Origin: Propionibacteriales bacterium
GTDB lineage: Bacteria > Actinomycetota > Actinomycetes > Propionibacteriales > Nocardioidaceae
DNA length: 64,000 bases
Assembly: GCA_026392455.1 (NCBI GenBank)
Contig: JAPLCB010000008.1
Location: 494,345-558,344 of the forward strand
Reading direction: 5' to 3'
Of the stretch, positions 41,191 through 49,983 are shown one piece after another (position 1 is the stretch's first letter; each line of letters starts with the position of its first letter). Under the pieces are notes generated by a model. That model searched no databases. It worked only from the letters and a program-made list of their open reading frames with translations, and had not been told where the DNA came from. Position numbers and translations under genes: made by a program.

Positions 41191-42020
41191 CCCAGCGGCC
41201 CCTTCATGAAGGTGGCGGCCACCTGGGAGATCAGGAAGTTGGCCGCGAACAGCAGGACCACGTTGATGACCACCGCACCGGTGACGGCGTCGCCGACGCC
41301 GGCGGGGCCGTCCCTGACGGTCAGTCCCTTGTGAGCCGCCACCACGCAGCAGACGATGCCGAAGACGGCCGCCTTGGCCAGCGAGAGGTAGAGGTCCGCC
41401 AGCGACGCGAGCGTCGACACCGACGCCAGGTAGGTGCCCGGTGACAGGCTCATCACCGTCACACTGACCAGCAGCGTGGTGATGATCGAGAAGAACATCA
41501 CCACGCCGTTCAGCATGCAGGAGACGAAGACGGTCGCCAGCGCGCGCGGCATCACCAGGCGCTCGACGGTGGAGATGCCCATCACCTCGAGGGCATCGAG
41601 CTCGTCGCGGATCTTGCGGGACCCGAGGTCGGCGCAGATCGCCGAGCCGGCGACCCCGGAGAGCATCAGGGCGGTGATCAGCGGCGCCGCCTGACGGATC
41701 ACCGCCAGGGTGTTGCCGGCCCCGGTGAACGAGACCGCGCCGACCTGGGAGGCGAGGATGCCGACCTGGAGGGCGAGCACGATCCCGAACGGGACCGAGA
41801 CGGCGAGCGCCGGCAGGGTGCACACCCGGACCGTGAACCAGATCTGCGTCACGAGCTCCTCGAGGGGGAACCGGCGCAGCGCGATCGAGCGGACGAGGCT
41901 GACCACGATCCTGCCGGCCAGCACCGCCATCGCCCGGGCCTCGGACACGACCTGGATCCGGGGGCGGTCGCGCCAACCGTCACGGAGGCCCCCACGGAAG
42001 CCGGCGCGCACATCAGCCAT
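41187..42020 (-). CDS. yrbEA: YrbE/MlaE-type permease, first subunit
   Basis: A 277-residue permease: N-terminal amphipathic region, membrane spans, and the conserved SAICADLGSRKIRDELDALEVMGI block (EExxAL-like coupling helix). First gene of the mce operon; the 5' side faces a divergent tetR. A 33-bp imperfect palindrome lies 36 bases upstream of its ATG. Confidence 0.93.
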   Translation of the reverse strand: MADVRAGFRGGLRDGWRDRPRIQVVSEARAMAVLAGRIVVSLVRSIALRRFPLEELVTQIWFTVRVCTLPALAVSVPFGIVLALQVGILASQVGAVSFTGAGNTLAVIRQAAPLITALMLSGVAGSAICADLGSRKIRDELDALEVMGISTVERLVMPRALATVFVSCMLNGVVMFFSIITTLLVSVTVMSLSPGTYLASVSTLASLADLYLSLAKAAVFGIVCCVVAAHKGLTVRDGPAGVGDAVTGAVVINVVLLFAANFLISQVAATFMKGPLG

Positions 42021-42055
42021 GTCTGCGGCCCTCCCAGTCCGCGCACTCCCTCGGT

Positions 42056-42088
42056 GGTACGGAGATACAAATCACGTATCCGCGTACC
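42056..42088. promoter_or_regulatory. 33-bp imperfect palindrome, probable TetR operator of the mce operon
   Basis: The arms GGTACGGAGATAC and GTATCCGCGTACC flank a 7-base centre (AAATCAC), with two mismatches in 13 pairs. It lies in the 155-base region between yrbEA and the divergent tetR gene. It does not match the KstR (AACTAGAACGTGTTCTAGTT-type) or KstR2 (CAAGnnCTTG) consensus. Confidence 0.65.
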
Positions 42089-42175
42089 ATCAGAGCACCG
42101 GGCCGGCGAGCCACCAAGGTCGCTGCGCAAACTGTCGCTCGGTCGACGAGGAACCCTCATCCCCGAGGAGTGGAC

Positions 42176-42832
42176 GTGGCACCTGAACCAGTTCCGACGA
42201 TGCTCGGCCGAGCGTTCCAGCACGCCCTGGAGGACCCAACCGCGACCGACGAGATCAGCACCGCGGTGCTGGACGCGGCGTACGAGCAGTTCCGGAGGGC
42301 CGGCGTGCACCGCACCACGATGGACGACGTCGCCCGCGCCGCCGGCCTCGCCCGGATCACCATCTACCGGAGGTTCGCGACCAAGGAGGCCCTGGTCGAG
42401 CAGGTCGTCCGCCGGGAGTTCCGGCGGTACCTGGAGCAGTTCCACCTGGAGGTCGCAGCGGCGACCACGGCCTCGGAGCGGGTGGTCCTGGGGTTCGTCA
42501 GCGCGATGACGACCTTCCGGACGAACTCGCTGATCAGCGCGATGGTCTCGGCAGAGCCGGGCACCCTGGTCTCCTCGATGATCGCGGGCCGCACCGAGAG
42601 CCTGACGATCGTGCGGGAGTTCCTGGCCGGACAGCTGCGCCAGGAGCAGGCCGCCGGGCACGTCTGCGCCGACCTCGACAGCACCTTGGTGGCCGACGTG
42701 ATCGTGCGGATCTGCACGTCGTACCTGATCACCCCCGGCGACCTGGTCGACCTCGACGACCCCGAGGAGGTCGCAGCCCTGGCCCGGCAGTTCATCGTGC
42801 CGATGCTGACGCCGCCGAGCGGGGAGAGTTAA
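42176..42832 (+). CDS. TetR-family regulator divergent from the mce operon
   Basis: A 218-residue repressor with HTH VLDAAYEQFRRAGVHRTTMDDVARAAGLARITIYRRFATKEALV and a C-terminal ligand domain. I chose GTG 42176 because GAGGAG ends 5 bases upstream; GTG 42170 would overlap that site. Its TAA shares bases with the dnaB stop on the other strand. It probably controls the mce genes and itself via the palindrome at 42056-42088. The ligand might be a fatty acid or sterol (inference). Confidence 0.88.
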   Translation: MAPEPVPTMLGRAFQHALEDPTATDEISTAVLDAAYEQFRRAGVHRTTMDDVARAAGLARITIYRRFATKEALVEQVVRREFRRYLEQFHLEVAAATTASERVVLGFVSAMTTFRTNSLISAMVSAEPGTLVSSMIAGRTESLTIVREFLAGQLRQEQAAGHVCADLDSTLVADVIVRICTSYLITPGDLVDLDDPEEVAALARQFIVPMLTPPSGES

Positions 42833-44262
42833 CGAGCCATGTCCACGAATCGCGAGTAGTGACCCTGGAAGAGCACGGTGACGTCGCGGGTCGGGCCGTT
42901 GCGGTGCTTGGCCACGATGATGTCGGCCTCGCCGGGACGCGTCGACTCCTTCTCGTAGGCGTCGTCGCGGTGCAGCAGCATCACGATGTCGGCGTCCTGC
43001 TCGATCGAGCCGGACTCACGCAGGTCGCTCATCGCCGGGCGCTTGTCGGCCCGTTGCTCGGGACCACGGTTCAGCTGGGAGAGCGCGATGATCGGGATCT
43101 CGAGCTCCTTGGCCAGCAGCTTGATCTGCCGGGAGAACTCGGAGACCTCGAGCTGGCGAGACTCGACCTTCTTGCCCGAGCTCATCAGCTGGAGGTAGTC
43201 GATCACGATGAGCTTCAGGTCGTGCCGCTGCTTGAGCCGCCTGGCCTTGGCGCGGATCTCCATCATGGTCAGGTTCGGGCTGTCGTCGATGAACATCGGC
43301 GCGCCGGAGATCTCGCTCATCTTGGGCGCGAGCTTGGTCCAGTCGTCGTCGGTCATCGGACCGTTGCGCAGGTGGTTCAACGGGATCCGTGCCTCGGCCG
43401 AGAGCAGCCGCATGGTGATCTCGGACTTGGTCATCTCCAGGCTGAAGATGCAGCTGGTCATGTTGTTGTGGATCGACGCCGCCCGGCAGAGGTCCAGCCC
43501 CAGGGTTGATTTCCCCATCGCCGGTCGCGCCGCGACGATGATCATCTGGCCGGCGTGCAGACCGTTGGTCAGGTCGTCGAGCTCGGCGAAGCCGGTCGGC
43601 ACCCCGGACATCCCGCCTTCACGGCTGGAGATCGCCTCGATCTCGTCGAGCGTGGACTCCATGATGTCGCTGAGCGGGACGTAGTCCTCGCTGCTGCGGT
43701 TCTCGGTGATCGCGTAGACCTCGGCCTGGGCCGCGTCGACGGTGGCATCGACCTGGCCCTCGCCGGCGTACCCGAGCTGGGCGATCTTGGTGCCGGCCTC
43801 GACGAGCCGGCGCAGGATCGACTTCTCCCGGACGATCTCGGCGTAGTAGCTGGCGTTCGCCGCGATCGGGACGCTGGCCGAGAGCGTGTGGATGTACGGC
43901 GCACCGCCGACCCGGACGAGCTCGCCGCGGCGGCTCAGCTCCGCGGTGACCGTGACCGGGTCGGCCGGCTCGCCGCGGCTGTAGAGGTCGGTGATCGCGA
44001 GGTAGATCGACTCGTGGGCGGGCTTGTAGAAGTCGTGGGCCTTGACGACCTCGAGGACGTCGGCGATCGCGTCCTTGGAGATGAGCATCGAGCCGAGGAC
44101 GCTCTGCTCGGCCTCGGTGTCCTGCGGCGGCATCCGACCGGACCAGTTCTCCTGGTTCCCCGAGTCACCGCTGCTGAACCCGCCACCGCCGAACGACGGC
44201 GTGCTGGGCTCGTCGAGATAGGCGGACGAGGGCGCTCCCCCGTGACCTGCTGACTCCGTCAT
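42829..44262 (-). CDS. dnaB: Replicative DNA helicase
   Basis: A 477-residue RecA-like hexameric helicase. The N-terminal domain starts at MPPQDTEAEQSVLGSMLIS. The C-terminal motor shows ARPAMGKSTLGLDLCR (Walker A), KLIVIDYLQLM (Walker B), IALSQLNRGPEQRADKRPAMSDLRESGSIEQDADIV and KHRNGPT. No intein is present, unlike some actinobacterial DnaBs. ATG 44262 is chosen with AGGTG about 4 bases upstream. The preceding 429-base gap contains several DnaA boxes. Confidence 0.97.
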   Translation of the reverse strand: MTESAGHGGAPSSAYLDEPSTPSFGGGGFSSGDSGNQENWSGRMPPQDTEAEQSVLGSMLISKDAIADVLEVVKAHDFYKPAHESIYLAITDLYSRGEPADPVTVTAELSRRGELVRVGGAPYIHTLSASVPIAANASYYAEIVREKSILRRLVEAGTKIAQLGYAGEGQVDATVDAAQAEVYAITENRSSEDYVPLSDIMESTLDEIEAISSREGGMSGVPTGFAELDDLTNGLHAGQMIIVAARPAMGKSTLGLDLCRAASIHNNMTSCIFSLEMTKSEITMRLLSAEARIPLNHLRNGPMTDDDWTKLAPKMSEISGAPMFIDDSPNLTMMEIRAKARRLKQRHDLKLIVIDYLQLMSSGKKVESRQLEVSEFSRQIKLLAKELEIPIIALSQLNRGPEQRADKRPAMSDLRESGSIEQDADIVMLLHRDDAYEKESTRPGEADIIVAKHRNGPTRDVTVLFQGHYSRFVDMAR

Positions 44263-44691
44263 GCTCACCTGGCGACCGATCCCGTCTGTTGCTTCCTGAA
44301 GCCCAAAGGTAGGGGCCACCACCCCCAGGAAACGGAGGCGCCGAGACCGTTGGACTGCGTGACACTAAGCCCTGGTCGGAGCGCCACCAAGCCCGGTATC
44401 CACAGGTACCTGTGGATAACCCTGTGTGTCGTGTGGAACACTCCGCATTTTCTGTGCACAGCCCGGTGGTCGAGCTGTGGAGGGAGAAAGTGCTCACCGC
44501 CTCGACGCGTCGCTGACCTGCACGAATACCGATCCAGGGGCTGTGGACAAAACAATTTCATCCGGTTTCTGTTCACTGTTTCGTCATCTGGGATGCGTGG
44601 GTTTCTATGTCGACAAAACCCCCGGTTCCGTGCCTTACCCACAGGTTGGGCAAGTTTTCAACAGGGCAAATCGGCCAGTTAGCCTCGCAGC
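44263..44691. promoter_or_regulatory. dnaB/MATE intergenic region with DnaA-box cluster
   Basis: This 429-base, relatively AT-rich gap has no convincing gene. It holds DnaA boxes at 44396-44404 (GTATCCACA, one mismatch), 44411-44419 (minus, TTATCCACA, perfect), 44542-44550 (minus, TTGTCCACA, perfect for the actinobacterial form) and 44635-44643 (TTACCCACA, one mismatch). The first two form a 22-bp perfect palindrome, 44397-44418. A leaderless -10 TAGCCT for the MATE gene is at 44680-44685. Confidence 0.75.
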
Positions 44692-45999
44692 GTGCCCCTG
44701 AGAGCGACCAAGGACCGGGAGATCCTGCGACTCGCGGTCCCGGCGTTCCTCGCATTGGTGGCAGAACCGGCATTTCTGCTCGCTGACTCCGCGATCGTCG
44801 GGCACCTCGGCACCCCGCAGCTCGCCGGACTCGGAGTCGCCGGCGCCGTGCTCACCACCGCCGTCAGTCTCTGCGTCTTCCTCGCCTACGGGACCACGGC
44901 GTCGGTCGCCCGGAAGATCGGCGCCGGCAACCTGCACGGGGCGATCAGCGCCGGCATCGACGGGATCTGGTTGGCGGTGGCGATCGGGGTCCCGGTCACC
45001 TTCACGACCGTGCTCGCCACCCCTCAGCTCGTCGGGCTCTTCGACGCCAGCGGTCCGGCCTCGCGCCAGGCCGAGCTGTACCTGCGTACCGCCGCCTTCG
45101 GCGCCGTCCCGCTGCTGGTCATGCTGGCGGCCACCGGCATCCTGCGCGGACTCCAGGACACCCGGACTCCCCTGATGGTGGCAGTCGTCGGCAACCTCGC
45201 CAACGTCGGCCTCAACGTCGGGTTCGTGTACGGCCTGGACCTCGGGATCACCGGCTCGGCCCTCGGGACCGTGGTCGCCCAGGTCGGTTCGGCCGTCGCC
45301 CTCCTGGTGGTGGTCAACCGTGCAGCCGTACGTCACGGCGTGGCCCGACGGCCCTCGACGGCCGGTGTCCGGCGCGCCGGAAGTGCCGGGGTCCCGCTGC
45401 TGCTGCGGACCCTGACCCTCCGAATCAGCCTGCTGCTGATGACGTACGGCGCGGCCACCCTGGGCGAGGCCGACCTCGCCGCGATGCAGCTCGCGATGAC
45501 GCTCTGGACGTTCCTCGCCTTCACCCTGGATGCCATCGCGATCGCCGCCCAGGCCCTGACCGGCCGCTACCTGGGAGCCGGCGACACCGCCGGGACCCGG
45601 GCCATCACCCGCCGGATGCTGCGGTGGGGGTGGGCCACCGGGCTGGTGACCGGAGCCGGACTCGCACTGCTCGCGCCGGCCCTGGGCGGCCTGTTCACCC
45701 CGGACGATCAGGTCCGCGGGCTGCTGACCGGCGTGCTGCTGGTCGCCGCAGCGGCCCAGCCCCTGGCCGGGATCGTCTTCGTGCTCGACGGCATCCTGAT
45801 CGGGGCCGGCGACGGGCGTTACCTGGCCTGGGCCGGGCTGCTGGTGCTGGCGATCTTCGCGCCGGCTGCCTGGGTCGCGGTGACCTGGGGCGGGACCCTG
45901 GTCTGGCTGTGGACCGCGTTCGCGATCGCCTTCATGGGTGGGCGCGGCGTGGTCCTCCTCGCCCGTGAGCGGGGCACCGCCTGGATGACCGTAGGGTGA
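44692..45999 (+). CDS. MATE-family efflux transporter (DinF-like)
   Basis: A 435-residue antiporter with twelve spans. It begins with EILRLAVPAFLALVAEPAFLLADSAIVGHLG and has the typical IGAGN and LRGLQDTRTPL loops. DinF-type MATE genes sit beside dnaB/rplI in many actinobacteria. Start GTG 44692 with TAGCCT 6 bases upstream and no Shine-Dalgarno, so probably leaderless. Substrates may be cationic drugs or metabolites. Confidence 0.9.
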   Translation: MPLRATKDREILRLAVPAFLALVAEPAFLLADSAIVGHLGTPQLAGLGVAGAVLTTAVSLCVFLAYGTTASVARKIGAGNLHGAISAGIDGIWLAVAIGVPVTFTTVLATPQLVGLFDASGPASRQAELYLRTAAFGAVPLLVMLAATGILRGLQDTRTPLMVAVVGNLANVGLNVGFVYGLDLGITGSALGTVVAQVGSAVALLVVVNRAAVRHGVARRPSTAGVRRAGSAGVPLLLRTLTLRISLLLMTYGAATLGEADLAAMQLAMTLWTFLAFTLDAIAIAAQALTGRYLGAGDTAGTRAITRRMLRWGWATGLVTGAGLALLAPALGGLFTPDDQVRGLLTGVLLVAAAAQPLAGIVFVLDGILIGAGDGRYLAWAGLLVLAIFAPAAWVAVTWGGTLVWLWTAFAIAFMGGRGVVLLARERGTAWMTVG

Positions 46000-46003
46000 C
46001 CCG

Positions 46004-46618
46004 GTGACCCCGCTGCAGAAGATCGCGATGGGCCTGGTCATCGTGTTCGCCCCCGGCTACTTCGAGATCGCGGGACAGCCGTACGACGTACTGGCCGACT
46101 GGCTCGGGTGGCTGCTGGTGCTGGCCGGCGTCGGGGCCCTGAGCCGGCACCTCGAGGTCGACCTCGTCCGCTGGCTGGCCCGGGTCGCCCTGGTCGTCAG
46201 CCTGGTGTTCTGGTTCCCCCAGGTCACCGACCTGCTCCCCGACGTCGACGGCCCCGTCAAGGGAGTCGACCCGTCGGTGCAGTGGTTCATCAGCCTGCCC
46301 CAGGCCGCGTTCAGCCTGCTGCTGGTCCAGGCGATCGGGAAGGCAGCGATCAACCAGGTCCCGCGGGACAGCTTCGTTGCCGGCCGGTACGGCGTCCTGA
46401 CCTGGGCGTTCATCGCGGGCATCGTGCTGCCACCGGTCGCCTACGCCGTCGCCGAGGACCTGATCCGACCGACGCTGATCGGCATCGCCCTGATCAACCT
46501 CGCCCTGATCTACCAGCTGTTCCGGGTCCACCGTCGGACCTGGCTCGGCGGCCCCGGCCCGCTCGAGGTGCACCCCGAGGGACCTCGGTCCGGGAACGAC
46601 GAAGGCCGCCCCGACTAG
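46004..46618 (+). CDS. Five-span membrane protein (hypothetical)
   Basis: A 204-residue protein with five hydrophobic segments (about 8-27, 32-48, 58-76, 130-150 and 155-173) and a Gly/Pro-rich tail. It starts 4 bases after the MATE stop; TAGGGT overlaps that stop and lies 6 bases before the GTG, so it may also have its own leaderless start. Its last codons form half of the terminator at 46601-46631. The family is not recognised. Confidence 0.75.
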   Translation: MTPLQKIAMGLVIVFAPGYFEIAGQPYDVLADWLGWLLVLAGVGALSRHLEVDLVRWLARVALVVSLVFWFPQVTDLLPDVDGPVKGVDPSVQWFISLPQAAFSLLLVQAIGKAAINQVPRDSFVAGRYGVLTWAFIAGIVLPPVAYAVAEDLIRPTLIGIALINLALIYQLFRVHRRTWLGGPGPLEVHPEGPRSGNDEGRPD

Positions 46619-46631
46619 CGGAGCGGCCTTC
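46601..46631. terminator. Hairpin terminator between convergent genes
   Basis: GAAGGCCGC and GCGGCCTTC form a perfect 9-bp stem with a 13-base loop that contains the stop codon of the membrane protein gene. It lies between that gene and rplI, so it can serve both directions. The T-tract is weak on both sides. Confidence 0.7.
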
Positions 46632-46660
46632 TCAGCCCGGAAACCGGGCCTGGGTGTACT

Positions 46661-47104
46661 TCAGGCAGAGACGACGTTGAGGCTGACCTTCGCCTCGACC
46701 TCGTCGTGCACCTTGACCGTGACGGTGTGCGCGCCGAGCGACTTGATCGGGTTCGCGACCACGATCGTGCGCTTGTCGACCTCGCCACCGGCCTCGACGA
46801 TCGCCGAGGCGATGTCAGCCGTGGTGACGGCACCGAAGAGGCGACCGCCTTCGCCGGCGCGGACCTTGACCTGGAAGGTCGAGCCCTCGAGCGTGGCCTT
46901 CACCTCGAGAGCGTGGTCAGCGTCGCGAACGGCCCGCGACTCGCGGGCCTTCTTGATCGACTCGATGGTCTTCTCGCCGCCCTTGGTCCAGCGGAGGCCG
47001 AGGCCGCGCGGGATCAGGTAGTTGCGGCCGTAACCGTCCTTGACCTCGACCACGTCGCCGGGGGCGCCGAGTCCAGTGACTTCCTGCGTCAGGATGAGCT
47101 TCAT
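46661..47104 (-). CDS. rplI: 50S ribosomal protein bL9
   Basis: A 147-residue protein beginning [34 protein letters not shown], the bL9 N-terminal domain, then the long connecting helix ([15 protein letters not shown]) and a C-terminal domain ending [18 protein letters not shown] lies 7 bases before the ATG. Last of the rpsF-ssb-rpsR-rplI group; it binds 23S rRNA at the L1 stalk base. Confidence 0.98.
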   Translation of the reverse strand: MKLILTQEVTGLGAPGDVVEVKDGYGRNYLIPRGLGLRWTKGGEKTIESIKKARESRAVRDADHALEVKATLEGSTFQVKVRAGEGGRLFGAVTTADIASAIVEAGGEVDKRTIVVANPIKSLGAHTVTVKVHDEVEAKVSLNVVSA

Positions 47105-47120
47105 GTCGTCACTCCCCTAA

Positions 47121-47357
47121 TCAGCGAGCCGTCGAGGTGTACGGCAGCAGGGCGACCTCACGGGCGTTCTTCACGGCCGTGGCGATGTCGCGCTGGTGCT
47201 GGACACAGTTACCGGTGACCCGACGGGCACGGATCTTGCCGCGGTCGGAGATGAACTTGCGCAGGAGGTTGGTGTCCTTGTAATCGATACCGGACGCCTT
47301 CTCCTTGCAGAACTGGCAAACCTTCTTCTTCGGCTTGCGAATAACTGCCTTTGCCAT
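47121..47357 (-). CDS. rpsR: 30S ribosomal protein bS18 (zinc-binding form)
   Basis: A 78-residue protein: [20 protein letters not shown], then [32 protein letters not shown]. The CxxC and CxxH residues make it the Cys-rich (C+) type, as in the main mycobacterial bS18. ATG 47357 has GGGAG about 7 bases upstream; the longer frame adds only leader sequence. It pairs with bS6 on the platform of the small subunit. Confidence 0.98.
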   Translation of the reverse strand: MAKAVIRKPKKKVCQFCKEKASGIDYKDTNLLRKFISDRGKIRARRVTGNCVQHQRDIATAVKNAREVALLPYTSTAR

Positions 47358-47443
47358 TGTGGTGCTCCCTTTCGTAGAGCCCGGCACGGTTCTGCATCAG
47401 CACAGAAGGCCGGAATGGTGGGCGGGTGGATGAAATGTTTCAG

Positions 47444-48019
47444 TTAGAACGGGGGCTCGTCAGAGCCACCGGGCACGGCCCAGGGGTCCTGAGCAGGCGC
47501 CGGAGCGCCGCCACCGTTGGCGCCGCCCTGCTGACCGCCCCAGCTGCCGCCGCCAGGGGCTGCGGCCGGAGGAGCAGACTGCGAGGGCTGACTGGCCCAG
47601 GGGTCGTTGCCGCCCCCGCCGCCGGAGAAACCGCCCCCGCCGCCGCCTTCACTGCGGGTGGCGCGGGTGACCTTGGCCGTCGCGTACTTCAGGCTGGGCC
47701 CGACCTCTTCGACGTCGAGCTCCATGACCGTGCGCTTCTCGCCCTCGCGGGTCTCGTAGCTCCGGGCCTTGAGCCGTCCCTGGGCGACGACACGCATGCC
47801 GCGCTGCAGTGACTCGGCAACGTTCTCGGCGGCCTGACGCCAGACGGAGCAGTTGAGGAACAGCGTGTCGCCGTCCTTCCACTCGTTCGTCTGCCGGTCG
47901 AAGTTGCGCGGGGTCGACGCGATCGTGAAGTTCGCGACGGCCGCACCCGAGGGGGTGAAGCGCAGCTCGGGGTCGCCGGTGAGGTTGCCGACTACGGTGA
48001 TGAGGGTCTCGCCTGCCAT
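47444..48019 (-). CDS. ssb: Single-stranded DNA-binding protein
   Basis: A 191-residue protein with an OB fold ([33 protein letters not shown] ... [37 protein letters not shown]), a flexible Gly/Pro/Gln-rich linker and a conserved acidic tip ending SDEPPF, which recruits replication and repair partners. GGGAG precedes the ATG. It is 31 bases downstream of rpsF in the usual operon. Confidence 0.98.
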   Translation of the reverse strand: MAGETLITVVGNLTGDPELRFTPSGAAVANFTIASTPRNFDRQTNEWKDGDTLFLNCSVWRQAAENVAESLQRGMRVVAQGRLKARSYETREGEKRTVMELDVEEVGPSLKYATAKVTRATRSEGGGGGGFSGGGGGNDPWASQPSQSAPPAAAPGGGSWGGQQGGANGGGAPAPAQDPWAVPGGSDEPPF

Positions 48020-48050
48020 GGGTTTCTCCCTAGGTTTCGTGCTGGGGTGC

Positions 48051-48341
48051 TCAGTGAGCTTCGGGACGCAGGACCTTGGTACGCATCACTGACTCGTTCA
48101 GACCAAGCTGACGGTCGAGCTCCTTGACGGTGGCCGGCTCGGCCTGGAGCGTGACGACGGCGTAGATGCCTTCGGCCTTCTTGTTGATCTCGTAGGCAAG
48201 ACGACGGCGTCCCCAGACGTCGACGCTGTCCACGGTGCCTCCGTCGTTGCGAACGACGTTGAGGTACGTGTCGAGGGACGGGGCAACCGTCCGCTCTTCG
48301 AGTTCAGGGTCGAGGATGACCATGAGTTCGTAGTTACGCAT
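48051..48341 (-). CDS. rpsF: 30S ribosomal protein bS6
   Basis: A 96-residue protein: [17 protein letters not shown], then [27 protein letters not shown] and [18 protein letters not shown], the complete bS6 fold without a long C-terminal tail. GGAG lies 7 bases before ATG 48341. First of the rpsF-ssb-rpsR-rplI operon. A long open frame upstream of this ATG is antisense noise over the HNH gene. Confidence 0.98.
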   Translation of the reverse strand: MRNYELMVILDPELEERTVAPSLDTYLNVVRNDGGTVDSVDVWGRRRLAYEINKKAEGIYAVVTLQAEPATVKELDRQLGLNESVMRTKVLRPEAH

Positions 48342-48692
48342 AGCGTTCTCCACCTCCTTCGGACTTGGCGGCCACGGCGTTTCCGTGGCAGGAGGGCTGT
48401 GCGGTTGTCCATCTCCCATCTGGAGAGAGGACGGGTCAGGGTACCCGGACGGACGGCTCTGATGCCAATCAGTGCTCACCGGACCGTGGCGAACCTGGCG
48501 TGGGGACGTGGACCTCGGACATCTCAGCAGTGCGGGCCTGCTCGCCTCGGGTCTCGCGGGCATCGTCGTCCCGGCAAAGGTGACGGCGACCCTGGAGCTC
48601 CCGCCGACCTCCCGGCCCGGCCAGACCGAGGCACTGACCAGACCTGCGGATGGACGTTTGATGCGAACACCTGTTCGAGTCATCCTGGATCC
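48342..48692. promoter_or_regulatory. rpsF leader and HNH-gene promoter region
   Basis: A 351-base gap with no convincing gene. On the rpsF side, GCCACGG-CGTTT-CCGTGGC (48371-48389) forms a perfect 7-bp hairpin in the rpsF leader, 30 bases upstream of the start codon. bS6:bS18 complexes bind such leaders in some bacteria, so autoregulation is possible. The LexA-type box at 48663-48678 is on the other side. No further structure was recognised between. Confidence 0.5.
48663..48678. promoter_or_regulatory. LexA-type SOS box
   Basis: GCGAAC-ACCT-GTTCGA matches the actinobacterial SOS box TCGAAC(N4)GTTCGA at all but the first base. It ends 14 bases before the ATG of the HNH gene, where bound LexA would block transcription. 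Confidence 0.75.
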
Positions 48693-49949
48693 ATGACCTT
48701 GTTGGCGCTGCCTGGGACCACCGATCCGGTGGCTGACCTGCACGCCTGCCTGGACCGCCTCACCCACGTCGACTTCGACCGCCTCAACGGCGCTGAGCGG
48801 GCTGCCGGGCTCGCGGCGGTGGACCGGGCGGAGTCGAGGTTGGCCGGGGTCAGGATGGCGCTGCTCGCGTCCGCCGAACGCACCCGCACCGCCGCTGCCG
48901 CCGGTCACGCGAGCACCGGGCAGTGGGCCGCGCAGACCGTCAACGCGGACCCATTCGTCGTCGAGCGGCAGGTGCGGCTCTCGCAGCGCCTCGAGAAACG
49001 CACGGTCACCCAGCTGGCGTTGGCGGCCGGCGAGCTGACCGCCGAGCACGCGGCCGTGATCGTCCGGGCGGACGAGCAGCTTCCCGGTTCCGTGACGCCG
49101 GCGCAGCGGGCGCTGGTCGAGGCAGCGCTGGTCGAGAAGGCCAGGTCGATGCCACCGAGCCTGCTCCGTCGTGCGGCACGGCGTGCGCTGGCCGAGGTCG
49201 AGGCCGATACGCGGGTCGTGGACGCCCACGAGAACGAGCTCCTCGTCGGCGAGGAGACGTCGGCCCGGGCCCAGACCCGGTTGTCGCTGCACGACAACGG
49301 CGACGGCACCGTCAGTGGGCACTTCACCGTCCCGGTGATGCAGGGACACCTGCTGCGCAAGATCCTGCAGACGATCACCGCTCCTCGTCGAGGTCGTCTG
49401 GGTGCGAGCCAGGCCCAGGTCGGCTACAAAACCGACCTCCGCACCGACGGGGACCGAGCGCGGGGCGAGGCCTTCTGCGAACTGATCGAGCACCTGCCCA
49501 CCGACCACCTGCACCCGCGGACGGCCGCGACGATGCTGGTCACCATCGCCGAGGAGACGTTGCGCGGAGCGCTGGCCGTCGCGCACCTCGACACCGGCGC
49601 CGAGCTCAGCGCCGGCGAGGCCCGCCGGCTCGCGTGCGGGGCCGGGATCCTCCCCACGGTGCTGGGAGGTGCGTCGGTGCCGCTCGATCTCGGTCGCTCC
49701 GCCCGGCTCTTCTCCGAGGCTCAGCGCGCTGCCCTCGGGGTGAGGCAGAAGACCTGCGGGGCCGACGGTTGCGACAGACCGTTCGCGTGGACCGAGCTCC
49801 ACCACCTGAAGTCGTGGGCGAAAGCAGGTCGGACGGATCTCGCCAACGCCGTCGGGCTCTGCCACTTCCACCACCAGCGGATCCACGACCCCGACTTCGA
49901 CCACAGACGCGAGGAGAGCGGAGCGATCACGTTCAGGATGCGCACATGA
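48693..49949 (+). CDS. DUF222/13E12-repeat HNH endonuclease
   Basis: A 418-residue protein of the actinobacterial 13E12 family: a helical DUF222 region (about 20-330) and a C-terminal HNH domain, [19 protein letters not shown], then [15 protein letters not shown], with the zinc Cys pairs and catalytic His. ATG 48693 is placed just after an SOS box. Several M. tuberculosis 13E12 genes are also LexA-controlled. It is likely a DNA-damage-induced nuclease; its biological target is unknown. Upstream in-frame starts exist but would cross the SOS box. Confidence 0.88.
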   Translation: MTLLALPGTTDPVADLHACLDRLTHVDFDRLNGAERAAGLAAVDRAESRLAGVRMALLASAERTRTAAAAGHASTGQWAAQTVNADPFVVERQVRLSQRLEKRTVTQLALAAGELTAEHAAVIVRADEQLPGSVTPAQRALVEAALVEKARSMPPSLLRRAARRALAEVEADTRVVDAHENELLVGEETSARAQTRLSLHDNGDGTVSGHFTVPVMQGHLLRKILQTITAPRRGRLGASQAQVGYKTDLRTDGDRARGEAFCELIEHLPTDHLHPRTAATMLVTIAEETLRGALAVAHLDTGAELSAGEARRLACGAGILPTVLGGASVPLDLGRSARLFSEAQRAALGVRQKTCGADGCDRPFAWTELHHLKSWAKAGRTDLANAVGLCHFHHQRIHDPDFDHRREESGAITFRMRT

Positions 49950-49983
49950 CAGGGATGTGGGCGCGCACTCCTAGGGTGGAGCC

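Noticed and set aside
44265..44682. Short open frames on both strands in the dnaB upstream gap
   Set aside because: Amino acid composition is atypical, no ribosome binding sites are seen, and they cover the DnaA boxes.
44263..44691. oriC
   Set aside because: DnaA boxes are present, but dnaA, dnaN and rpmH are not adjacent, only about four boxes are seen, and no clear DNA unwinding element was identified.
48051..49904. 617-codon frame that ends in rpsF
   Set aside because: Only the last 96 codons are bS6. The upstream part is antisense to the HNH gene.
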